The notes under the pieces: generated by a model
The model's database searches: none
Told to the model about the DNA's origin: nothing
The model's input: only the letters and a program-made list of their open reading frames with translations
In this document: positions 1 to 7,626 of the stretch, piece by piece
Numbering within the stretch: position 1 is the stretch's first letter
Layout of the letters: each line of letters opens with the position of its first letter
NCBI GenBank assembly: GCA_011390205.1
Contig: JAABSX010000023.1
Span: 1-60,414 of the forward strand
Direction: 5' to 3'
Source of the DNA: Microscillaceae bacterium
GTDB taxonomy: Bacteria; Bacteroidota; Bacteroidia; Cytophagales; Microscillaceae
DNA: 60,414 nucleotides
Translations under genes and position numbers: made by a program

Positions 1-1190
1 TCTCCATCAGCGATGTCTATGCCATTGCCCTGTAGGTTGATTTCGGCGGGGGGGGCAGCAAATATAGCAAATCTATCATTGGTTCCTCCATTTGTAATAT
101 CTCCTCCTAAGTATAGGTCACCTGTCTCTGAGAGAAGAATGGCATAGGCATAAGAACTTACATCTAGAGTCCAAGCTGTATTAGGATTCCAGGTAGGATC
201 TGCTGCTCCTGTCCCAGTAGTACTTAATTTGGCAATAGCACTGCGAGTTGCTCCACCAATGGTTGTAAAACCTCCTCCTGCATACAAATCTCCGCCTGAA
301 ATGCCAAGAGCATATACCTCTGCATCTGCATCAGGGTTCCAAGTAAGATCTACTGCTCCTGCTCCTGTAGTGCTTACCTTAGCTATAAAGTTACGTGTTT
401 GTCCCCCAATAGCTGAAAAGTCTCCGCCTATATACAAGTCTGTACCTGAGAGCGCTAAAGCACGGATGGAAGGAAAATCTGCATCAGGATTCCACATTGC
501 GTCTGCATTTCCTGTGCTAGTGTTTACCTTAGCAATAAAATCACGTGCTTGCCCTCCAATATTATTAAAACCACCACCTACATACAGGTCTGTACCTGAA
601 ATAGCAAGAACATTGATTGTATTATCTGCATCAGGATTCCATGTTGGGTCTGCAGCTCCTGTTCCTGTAGTACTTAATTTGGCAATTCTGTTTCGTGTTT
701 CACCCCCAATAGTTGTAAAACTTCCTCCTACATACAAGTCTGTACCCGAAATGGCAAGAGAGAAAACTCTATTATTTGCATCAGGATTCCATGTAGGATC
801 TGCTGTTCCTGTTCCAGTAGTACTTAATTTGGCAATTTTGCTTCTTGTTTCTCCTCCGATAGTTGCAAAATTTCCTCCTACATACAAGTCTGTACCTGAA
901 ATGGCAAGAGAGTGGACTGTAGCATCTGCGCTAGGATTCCATGTCATATCTAATGTTAAATCACTTTTTTGGATACGAGCAATTCTATTTCGTGTTTCTC
1001 CTCCAATACTTGTAAAATTCCCTCCTATATAGATGTACAAAGCATCTTCTACTATGGCATCCACACCACCATTAGGCTGTCCACTGGCAAGGGTTCTAAG
1101 CGTTTGCCCCTGCGCCTGCCCCATACCGAAGCCCAGCAAAAGTAGGCTGAGGGCAAGCATTTGTAAGTTTTTGTAAAGTTGTTTTTTCAT
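1..1190 (-). CDS. Exported delta-60 repeat (DUF5122-like) protein, 3' end outside window
   Basis: Reading leftwards from the ATG at 1190, the frame stays open to the window edge. It starts with a signal peptide (MKKQLYK then a Leu-rich core ending GQAQGQ). After it come about six 50-residue repeats with the pattern LAISGTDLYVGG-F-IGG-R-IAKLSTTGTG-DPTWNPDA, which is the delta-60/DUF5122 beta-propeller type. At the cut end the protein reads AEINLQGNGIDIADG, the typical opening of a choice-of-anchor D (ASH-like) domain, so the complete protein is probably a large secreted or surface protein, plausibly a type IX cargo. The repeats form a DNA array of about 150 bp period and also keep the opposite strand open (229-1032), which is a shadow. 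The C-terminal sorting domain cannot be seen. Confidence 0.85.
   Translation of the reverse strand, partial: MKKQLYKNLQMLALSLLLLGFGMGQAQGQTLRTLASGQPNGGVDAIVEDALYIYIGGNFTSIGGETRNRIARIQKSDLTLDMTWNPSADATVHSLAISGTDLYVGGNFATIGGETRSKIAKLSTTGTGTADPTWNPDANNRVFSLAISGTDLYVGGSFTTIGGETRNRIAKLSTTGTGAADPTWNPDADNTINVLAISGTDLYVGGGFNNIGGQARDFIAKVNTSTGNADAMWNPDADFPSIRALALSGTDLYIGGDFSAIGGQTRNFIAKVSTTGAGAVDLTWNPDADAEVYALGISGGDLYAGGGFTTIGGATRSAIAKLSTTGTGAADPTWNPNTAWTLDVSSYAYAILLSETGDLYLGGDITNGGTNDRFAIFAAPPAEINLQGNGIDIADG
200..1030. repeat. ~150-bp tandem coding repeats (delta-60 units)
   Basis: The phrase encoding WNPDAD recurs at about 331, 484, 631, 781 and 931, a period of 147-153 bp, or one 50-residue propeller unit. 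Neighbouring units are very similar at DNA level, so copy number could change by recombination. Confidence 0.75.
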
Positions 1191-1641
1191 AAGAGAATTG
1201 AGATAAATTAAAATAGAGTGTGAGTTATTCAAGAACAATGAATAGAAAACTACTTTATTCTTCTAAGTACCTATAAAATAAAATTTATGATTATTTTATT
1301 TGCATCAAACAAAGATATTCCTGTAATTCTCTTATAAAATTAAATTTTTATTTCAGTATTCTACTTTTTGTATAAATATCTCTGTGTAAGTTTGCACGAC
1401 AATAAATTAAAAAAGTGTATGAATTGAGTACTTTATTCTTTTCAAACAGAAAAAAGCTTTGTGTAAGGCACGACTTCACACACTCACTTTTGCTTGATTA
1501 AAGTGTGTGGCGGCATCTTAAAGGATAGTTACGGACAAATTCTGTATCCAAAAAAAATGCTTTATTTTCTGTATGGGTCTCAGATGCGTTTTTCGTATTT
1601 TTCAGATAAAATACGGCAAGACAAATACGTTCATCGATTAT
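1191..1641. other. Intergenic region, no gene recognised
   Basis: This AT-rich gap lies upstream of the repeat protein and downstream of ispE, both on the minus strand. It must hold the promoter of the repeat protein. I see an AT-only inverted repeat (arms 1276-1284 and 1293-1301) but no clear TAnnTTTG box. The 69-codon plus-strand frame from 1494 overlaps the ispE end and has no family character. Confidence 0.5.
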
Positions 1642-2457
1642 TTATATCAGTCTGCCGTACCATTTGCCGCATTCATTGGGTATATCGAGAGGGATGTGGA
1701 TAGGGTTCTGAGTAAAAATCCCAAAAACAGCAGAGCCTGAGCCTGTCATAGCGGCATAGAATGCTCCAGCCTTTTGGAGATTTTGTTTTATCTCTGCTAG
1801 AAGGGGAAACTGTGGGAAAAGTGAGGCTTCAAAATCATTGACCAGAATGCCTTGCCATTCTTGAGGATTTTTTTGGAGGATTTCTTCCAGTGCCATGGAG
1901 GGCTTTTGGGGCTGTACGCCTGCATAGGCCTGCTTGCTGCTGATATGAATCTGAGGGAAAACCAGCACAATCCAGTAAGCCGATAAATCTAGAGAAATTT
2001 CTTTAAAGACATCTCCTTTTTGGAGTGCTAGGCGAGGGCGGTTTTGAATAAAAAAAGCACAGTCACTGCCAAGTTGTCTTGCATAGGTTTCCATTTGGGC
2101 ATCGTCTAAGCCTAGCTCAAATTGCCGATTGAGCATTTTGAGCACAAAGGCAGCATCAGAGGAGCCACCGCCTAGCCCTGCACCGATGGGCAGTGCCTTG
2201 TGAAGGTGAATGTGCACAGGAGGCAGTTGGAAATCTTTTTGGAGCAGATTGTATGCACGCACACAGAGGTTTTCGTGTCCGTCTTCGGGGATTTCTGCCC
2301 CTGTTACACTAAATTCAAACTTACTTGAGGGGATGATTTCTAGGGCATCAGACCAAGCGACAGGATAAAAAACGGAGGCAATGTTGTGGTAGGCATCAGG
2401 TCTTTTTTCTATAATCTGTAAGCCGAGATTTATTTTGGCATTCGGAAAATCAATCAT
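1642..2457 (-). CDS. ispE: 4-diphosphocytidyl-2-C-methyl-D-erythritol kinase
   Basis: The product is the cytosolic GHMP-family kinase that phosphorylates CDP-methylerythritol in the MEP pathway of isoprenoid synthesis. At 271 aa the length is normal. The N-terminal NAKINLGL motif carries the substrate-side lysine (K8). The glycine-rich ATP loop PIGAGLGGGSSDAA is at residues 90-103, and GSDCAFF (D132) matches the catalytic aspartate segment of IspE. The start at 2457 gives the family's usual first residues. The oxidoreductase at 2533 is divergent, and 75 bases separate the two genes. Confidence 0.95.
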   Translation of the reverse strand: MIDFPNAKINLGLQIIEKRPDAYHNIASVFYPVAWSDALEIIPSSKFEFSVTGAEIPEDGHENLCVRAYNLLQKDFQLPPVHIHLHKALPIGAGLGGGSSDAAFVLKMLNRQFELGLDDAQMETYARQLGSDCAFFIQNRPRLALQKGDVFKEISLDLSAYWIVLVFPQIHISSKQAYAGVQPQKPSMALEEILQKNPQEWQGILVNDFEASLFPQFPLLAEIKQNLQKAGAFYAAMTGSGSAVFGIFTQNPIHIPLDIPNECGKWYGRLI

Positions 2458-2532
2458 AAAATTATGTTTTTTGGCAGTACAATCAAAAATTTTCTGCTAA
2501 TTTAGGGTCTTTAGATTCTTTTTTATAAAGAT

Positions 2533-3510
2533 ATGCAAGCAATTTTATGCAAAGAATGGGGAAACCCCGATATTTTGGTATTTGACAGTCTTTCTTTGCC
2601 CCGATTGGCCCCTCATGAGGTTCGCATTAAAGTATCTTGTGTAGGCTTGCAGTTGGTAGATATTTTGATGATTCAGGGCAGATACCAAGCAAAACCTCCT
2701 TTTCCTTTCATACCTGGGGGGGAGGTTTCGGGAGAGATAGCAGAAGTAGGTGAAAAAGTAGAAGGCTTACACATAGGAGACAAAGTACTTGCTTTGTGCG
2801 AAACGGGCGGGCTGGCGGAGTATGTGCAGGTTTCTTGGAAAAATATCATTTTTATCCCTGAGTACATCAGTGCCGAGACTGTAGTGGCTTTGGGGCTAAG
2901 CTATGCGACTGCTTACTTGGGCTTGGTGCATCGTGCAAGCATTCAGCCTGGTCAGAAGCTATTGGTGCTTGGGGCGAGTGGCAGTATGGGCTTGGCAGCC
3001 GTAGACATAGGGAGTTTTCTGGGGGCAGAGGTCATCGCAGTGGGCAGTACTTCGGAGAGGTTACAAGCTGCAGAGCAAGCAGGGGCAAGGCATCTTATTG
3101 CGTATCAGGAGGTTAATTTTAAGCAAGCACTCAAAGAAATAACCGCACAAAAGGGCATTCAAGTGGCTTATGACCCTGTGGGAGGGGAGATTTTCAGTGA
3201 AATGCTGGGCTGCATGGCTTGGGAAAGTCAGATTATCTCCGTGGGTTTTGCAAGTGGTACGATTCCTCAGCCACCCATCAATAGACTTTTGATTCAGAAC
3301 ATCACACTCTCAGGGCTTCACTTTCAGGGCTACCAAAAAAGACATCCTCACAAAATCAAAGCAGCTTTTCGGACACTCCTGCAATGGCAGCAAGCCAGCA
3401 ATATTCACCCGATTATCTCAAAAATATGCACCTTTGAAAAAGCCAAGGAGGCACTCAATGCAGTGTTAAATAAACAAAAAATAGGTAAAATCATTGTAAA
3501 AATAAACTAA
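2533..3510 (+). CDS. NADPH:quinone oxidoreductase-like MDR-family enzyme
   Basis: This is a zinc-free medium-chain dehydrogenase/reductase of the quinone oxidoreductase type, 325 aa. The GroES-like N-terminal half contains GRYQAKPPFPFIPGGEVSG (about 49-67). The Rossmann nucleotide-binding turn is GASGSMG (147-153), a variant of the usual GAAGGVG. No structural zinc Cys cluster is visible. Such enzymes reduce quinones or enoyl compounds with NADPH in the cytosol; the true substrate cannot be read from sequence. The next gene follows after only 13 bases, so the two are probably co-transcribed. Confidence 0.85.
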   Translation: MQAILCKEWGNPDILVFDSLSLPRLAPHEVRIKVSCVGLQLVDILMIQGRYQAKPPFPFIPGGEVSGEIAEVGEKVEGLHIGDKVLALCETGGLAEYVQVSWKNIIFIPEYISAETVVALGLSYATAYLGLVHRASIQPGQKLLVLGASGSMGLAAVDIGSFLGAEVIAVGSTSERLQAAEQAGARHLIAYQEVNFKQALKEITAQKGIQVAYDPVGGEIFSEMLGCMAWESQIISVGFASGTIPQPPINRLLIQNITLSGLHFQGYQKRHPHKIKAAFRTLLQWQQASNIHPIISKICTFEKAKEALNAVLNKQKIGKIIVKIN

Positions 3511-3523
3511 ATCATATTCGCTG

Positions 3524-3952
3524 ATGAATCACCCCACACTACAACAAAATATAGACAAAGCCTGGGACACTTGGCATGCTTACCTTGCAGGGCATGAAGC
3601 ACATTTATTGGATGAATTGCTAGATGAAGAGGTCGTATTTCATTCTCCCGTAGTCTGGACACCCCAAAAAGGCAAAGCCCTTACCAAACTATATTTACTC
3701 TCTGCCGCCAAGGTCTTGTTAGATGAATTTCAATACATCCGCAGCATCAGGCAAGATTTGCATTGGTGCTTAGAGTTTAATTGTAAAATAGGTGATGTTA
3801 CCGTCAGAGGCATTGACCTGATTACACTCAATGAAGAGGGTAAAATTATTGATTTTGAGGTCATGGTGCGTCCGTTAAAGGCTGTCAACGCCATTCACCA
3901 AGCCATGGGGCTGATGCTTGAGCAGGTGAAAGAAAAAGGCAGCAAGCCATGA
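3524..3952 (+). CDS. SnoaL/NTF2-like small protein
   Basis: The product is a 142-aa protein with the alpha+beta layout of SnoaL-like NTF2-fold proteins: a helical start (IDKAWDTWHAYLAGH), an acidic LLDELLDEEVVFHSPVV segment, and later strands around VTVRGIDLITLNEEGKIIDFEVMVRP. In this fold the cone-shaped pocket often binds or isomerises small molecules, but no catalytic set can be assigned here. It sits 13 bases after the quinone oxidoreductase and is likely its operon partner. Confidence 0.7.
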   Translation: MNHPTLQQNIDKAWDTWHAYLAGHEAHLLDELLDEEVVFHSPVVWTPQKGKALTKLYLLSAAKVLLDEFQYIRSIRQDLHWCLEFNCKIGDVTVRGIDLITLNEEGKIIDFEVMVRPLKAVNAIHQAMGLMLEQVKEKGSKP

Positions 3953-4048
3953 TTTTGTTTGTTGAAAGCAAGCCCTTGTAAGTAAATACACTACGTTTGG
4001 ATAAAGAGCGTTATACCAACAAATGAATCTCTCACCAAAAAATAAACA

Positions 4049-4837
4049 ATGCAAAAAATATCTTTTTTAATTCTTCTTATTTTTACTTCAGCTTTATTTC
4101 TGTTCACATCTTGCAGCGATAAAGAAGAAGGAAATGCTACTTTCAGAGTGCGGCTGACTGACGCTCCTGCTGACTATGACCACGTCTATATTGATATTCA
4201 AGAAGTGCGTGTGCATACTTCTTCAAGTGCAGGGGAGGGTGATGGAGGCTGGCGAACTCTAGACCAAATCAGTGCGGGTGTGTATGACTTACTAGAACTT
4301 ACTGGAGGCATTGATACAGTTTTGGCAAGTGCCGAACTTCCTGCAGGGCGTATTTCTCAGCTTCGTTTGGTTTTAGGAGACAACAACAGTGTAGTAATCA
4401 ATGGTGTAAGCCATGATCTCAATACTCCAAGTGCACAACAATCAGGGCTGAAGCTAAACATCCAAGCGGAGCTCAGCCCCAATATTACCTATGATTTATT
4501 GCTTGATTTTGATGCTGCAAGGTCTATCGTGAGGACGGGCAGTGGAAAATATAATCTAAAACCTGTCATCCGTGCTACTCCACTAGCCCAAGGAGGTTCT
4601 ATCTGTGGCACGATTAGCCCTTTGGCTGCTTCGCCTGTGATTTATGCCATACAGGGCACTGACAGCACAAGCACTTACCCTGATGGCAATGGTAAATTTT
4701 GTTTGAAAGGCTTAGATGCTGGCAGTTATGATATTTCGATAGTGCCCGTAGAAGGGTATGTTACTGTCTATCGCAATGGCGTAAATGTCAGCACAGGGCA
4801 AGTCAGTGATGTAGGAAATATCACCATCACAGAGTAA
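4049..4837 (+). CDS. DUF4382 domain lipoprotein
   Basis: A 262-aa exported protein. The signal peptide ends at a lipobox (LFLFTSC-S, Cys at about 22), so it is lipid anchored. Residues 30-175 match the DUF4382 pattern: FRVRLTDAPADYDHVYIDI at the start, then LLELTGG, LPAGRISQLRLVLGDNNSV and a closing YNLKPVIR. The remaining 80 residues (SICGTISP to the end) look like a carboxypeptidase-regulatory or Ig-like beta-sandwich that ends in NITITE. The function of DUF4382 proteins is unknown; they are common surface lipoproteins in Bacteroidota. A strong terminator follows directly. Confidence 0.85.
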   Translation: MQKISFLILLIFTSALFLFTSCSDKEEGNATFRVRLTDAPADYDHVYIDIQEVRVHTSSSAGEGDGGWRTLDQISAGVYDLLELTGGIDTVLASAELPAGRISQLRLVLGDNNSVVINGVSHDLNTPSAQQSGLKLNIQAELSPNITYDLLLDFDAARSIVRTGSGKYNLKPVIRATPLAQGGSICGTISPLAASPVIYAIQGTDSTSTYPDGNGKFCLKGLDAGSYDISIVPVEGYVTVYRNGVNVSTGQVSDVGNITITE

Positions 4838-4860
4838 GTCAAAAAACGATTTGCCTTCAA

Positions 4861-4930
4861 AAACACCAAAACCTACCCCGAAAGAACACGAATTGTTTTA
4901 GGGTGCAGGTTTTGGTGTTTTTGTTTTTAT
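4861..4930 (+). terminator. Rho-independent terminator after DUF4382 gene
   Basis: Perfect 14-bp arms (4861-4874 and 4907-4920) are followed by a T-rich run. The hairpin begins 23 bases after the DUF4382 stop codon. Confidence 0.85.
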
Positions 4931-4970
4931 AGACTTTCATTTTTTCTAAAAATCACTTTTCTTATCAAGC

Positions 4971-5020
4971 TTTGAACATACTGGGCTTTTCTACAAAGAT
5001 AAAACCCCTCTGGGCTATGG
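4971..5020 (+). repeat. Interspersed repeat, copy C (TTTCTACAAAGAT-type)
   Basis: The segment contains CTTTTCTACAAAGAT followed by a partial palindrome AACCCCTCTGGG. It matches, in reverse orientation, the block at 28045-28091 with only a few differences over 47 bases. It lies between genes, as REP-like elements do. Confidence 0.65.
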
Positions 5021-5121
5021 AAAAATGCACAGTAGTATGAAAATACGACATCAAAAACATTCATTTCTAAGACAACTTTTAAAGGGCAAAGTTTTGACAA
5101 AAAGAATTAGATTTAAGATAT

Positions 5122-6393
5122 TTGCTTAATGACTCAAGAGAGTCTTTTATAATTGTAAACCAAAACCCTCATCTCTTGGAAATTGATTCTTTTCATATCA
5201 CCTATTGTAGCAATATCCATGCAGGCGAAAGCTGGGCGGAGGTCTTCGAAAATTTAAAAAAATACATCCCCCCCCTCAAAGCCAAGCTATCTCCCAAAGC
5301 AGCCTTCGGGATAGGGCTTCGCCTTTCTTATGAGGCGGCAGAAGAGCTTCTTAAAGCAAATCATTTAGCAGTTTTTAAAGCATGGCTTCAGCAAGAAAAT
5401 TTATATGTTTTTACCATAAATGGCTTCCCTTATGGCAATTTTCATGGACAAGTAGTCAAAGATGCCGTGCACCTGCCCGACTGGACCAGCCCCCAACGAC
5501 TTGAATATACCTATCAACTTTTTAAAATCTTGGTAGAATTACTGCCTTATGGCATAGAAGGAGGAATTTCTACCTCTCCGCTTTCTTACAAAGGCTGGCT
5601 AGAAGAGGCGGAAGCAGCCCTTGAGCTGGTCTTTGAAAAATCTACAGAGAATCTACTCAAAATATTAGACAGGCTCATACAGTTTGAGCAAGACACAGGC
5701 AAAATCTTGCACTTAGATATAGAGCCTGAGCCAGACGGATTACTCGAAAACACCGATGAAGTATTGGCATATTACAGAGATTATCTTGTGCCTTCTGCTA
5801 TAGATTTTTTAGCCAATACTCGAGGCATGAATAGCTTTGAAGCCGAGCAAAGCCTCAAAAGACATATTCAGATTTGCTACGATGTTTGCCATTTTGCGGT
5901 AGCTTTTGAAGACCATGCAGAGGCTCTAGCACGCCTTCAACAGGCAGGCATTCTGATAGGAAAATTTCAAATCAGTGCTGCCCTCAAAGCCTCTTTTGGG
6001 AAATCTGCCCAAGAAAACAAGAAAGTATTGAAGGCACTGGAAGCCTTCAACGAATCTACCTATTTGCACCAAGTAGTGCAGCGCAACGAAGACCAAAGCT
6101 ATACACAGTTTTCTGATTTGCCTTTTGCCCTTGCACAGGCAGATAAGTCTGAGATAGAAGAATGGCGGGTACATTTTCATGTGCCTATTTTCTTGGAAAA
6201 ATACACAGCCTTGGCACCTACGCAAGCAGATATTTTAGAAGTGCTGGCACTTGCCAAGGCCAAAGACCTGAGCCAGCATTTAGAGGTAGAAACTTACACA
6301 TGGGAGGTGCTGCCCAAAAGTCTGCAAACAGATTTGTCCAAATCTATAGAGCGAGAGCTGCGATGGCTCATCCAAAATCTGAAAAGACTGTGA
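5122..6393 (+). CDS. eboE: EboE-like metabolite traffic protein (TIM-barrel)
   Basis: The protein resembles EboE of the ebo cluster, a sugar-phosphate-isomerase-like TIM-barrel family tied to export of certain metabolites. The family opening HITYCSNIHAGESW is present, then FGIGLRLSYEAAEELL, a conserved NGFPYGNFHG stretch, HLDIEPEPDGLLE (metal-binding Glu candidates) and QICYDVCHFAVAF. The start is uncertain: no ATG exists in frame. TTG at 5122 gives 423 aa, while TTG at 5176 gives M-E-I-D-S-F-H-I, closer to the family norm. No other ebo genes (eboA-D, eboF) are nearby; porQ follows. The family call is firm and the exact role is not. Confidence 0.8.
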   Translation: MLNDSRESFIIVNQNPHLLEIDSFHITYCSNIHAGESWAEVFENLKKYIPPLKAKLSPKAAFGIGLRLSYEAAEELLKANHLAVFKAWLQQENLYVFTINGFPYGNFHGQVVKDAVHLPDWTSPQRLEYTYQLFKILVELLPYGIEGGISTSPLSYKGWLEEAEAALELVFEKSTENLLKILDRLIQFEQDTGKILHLDIEPEPDGLLENTDEVLAYYRDYLVPSAIDFLANTRGMNSFEAEQSLKRHIQICYDVCHFAVAFEDHAEALARLQQAGILIGKFQISAALKASFGKSAQENKKVLKALEAFNESTYLHQVVQRNEDQSYTQFSDLPFALAQADKSEIEEWRVHFHVPIFLEKYTALAPTQADILEVLALAKAKDLSQHLEVETYTWEVLPKSLQTDLSKSIERELRWLIQNLKRL

Positions 6394-6436
6394 AATATCA
6401 AGCAAAACCCTTAAATTGCAGACTTATTCTGAAACC

Positions 6437-7474
6437 ATGAAGCAGCTTTTTCTTTTCGTTTTTCTGGGCTTGGTGGCAGCATCTGCCAGTTTTGCACAAG
6501 TAGGAGGGCGCAATACTTTCGAGTTTGTGCGTGTGCCTGTAGATGCCTTTGGGGCGAGCCTTGGCGGAGTCAATATCAGCACAGGCAGCCATGAGGTGAA
6601 TGCTTTTTGGCGAAACCCTGCCCTGATGCAAGACTCCATCAACAGGCATGCCGCACTCAGCTATGTGCCTTGGCATGCAGACATTCATAATTTTACATTG
6701 GCATACATTCAGCCTTTTCAAAAAATAGGGGCTTTAGCTTTTGGGCTTCACCTCGTAAACTATGGCACACTGCAAGAGACAGACCCCTCGGGGCAAATAC
6801 TGGGAGAATTTAAGGCACAAGATTTTAATTTCAATGTGGGCTATGCCATTCAGCAAGATAATTTTAGCTTTGGGGTCAATGCCAAGCTGCTCGGCTCACA
6901 GATAGATGTCTATAGTGCCTATGCCCTTGCCCTTGATTTGGGGCTGGTTTTTCGGCATCCTCTAAAAGATTTTACCTTTGGGCTGGCAGTCAAAAATATC
7001 GGCTTCGGGATGAGCAAATACACCCCTGATACTCAGCTGAATATGCCTCTAGATGTGCAGATAGGCACAAGCTTCAGACCTGAGCAAATGCCTTTTCGTT
7101 TTTCTGTGAGCTTGCACCACCTCTATCAGTTTGACATTACCTATTTAGACCCCAACCGACAGACACAGTTAGATGCCAACGGAACGCCCGTGCGTGAAGA
7201 AAAAACTTTTTTTGACAAGGCAGCTCGGCATTTTGTGCTGGGGGGAGAGCTTTTACTTTCTTCTAAATTTCAAGTCAATTTAGGTTATAATCACCTTATC
7301 AACCGTGAAATGAAAATAGCCAATCAAGGAGGTATGCGAGGGCTCTCTTTTGGTTTTCAGCTACGCACCCAGAAGTTTGCCTTTGGTTTTGGAAGAGGAA
7401 CTTACCAAATAGGAACAGGACGCAGCTTCTTTACGCTCAGAGGGGATTTGGGGCAAGTAATGAAGCGTAAGTGA
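6437..7474 (+). CDS. porQ: Type IX secretion system protein PorQ
   Basis: This is an outer-membrane beta-barrel-like protein of the type IX secretion machinery. I chose the ATG at 6437 over the upstream frame start because it gives a clean signal peptide (MKQLFLFVFLGLVAASASFAQ) and a 345-aa protein. The mature N-terminus GGRNTFEFVRVPVDAFGASLGG and the FWRNPALM motif are characteristic of PorQ. The rest alternates aromatic beta strands (for example FGLHLVNYG, FNFNVGYAI, FAFGFGRGTY). PorQ works in the PorV/PorQ group of proteins that handle type IX cargo at the cell surface. It lies close behind eboE, but no other por or gld core genes are in the window. Confidence 0.88.
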   Translation: MKQLFLFVFLGLVAASASFAQVGGRNTFEFVRVPVDAFGASLGGVNISTGSHEVNAFWRNPALMQDSINRHAALSYVPWHADIHNFTLAYIQPFQKIGALAFGLHLVNYGTLQETDPSGQILGEFKAQDFNFNVGYAIQQDNFSFGVNAKLLGSQIDVYSAYALALDLGLVFRHPLKDFTFGLAVKNIGFGMSKYTPDTQLNMPLDVQIGTSFRPEQMPFRFSVSLHHLYQFDITYLDPNRQTQLDANGTPVREEKTFFDKAARHFVLGGELLLSSKFQVNLGYNHLINREMKIANQGGMRGLSFGFQLRTQKFAFGFGRGTYQIGTGRSFFTLRGDLGQVMKRK

Positions 7475-7626
7475 AATTTTTTATAGCTTTCTGTTTGTCA
7501 GATGCTTGTACTTAAGCTAATCTGAGACAAATACTTAGGAACTTCTACATTGTGTTTGCATTAGTTCACATTAGGCATTAACTTTATAGGCTTGTTTGTT
7601 TTAAAATCTTTTCAATAAAGCTAAAA

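Noticed and set aside
200-1030. Regular repeats as a possible CRISPR array
   Set aside because: The period is 150 bp, the sequence is coding throughout, and there are no unique spacers between short exact repeats.
229-1032. Long plus-strand open frame, 267 codons
   Set aside because: It is antisense to the delta-60 repeats; the minus-strand protein has a signal peptide and a known repeat family.
1494-1703. 69-codon plus-strand frame
   Set aside because: It overlaps the ispE end, has no signal or family character, and lies in an AT-rich gap.
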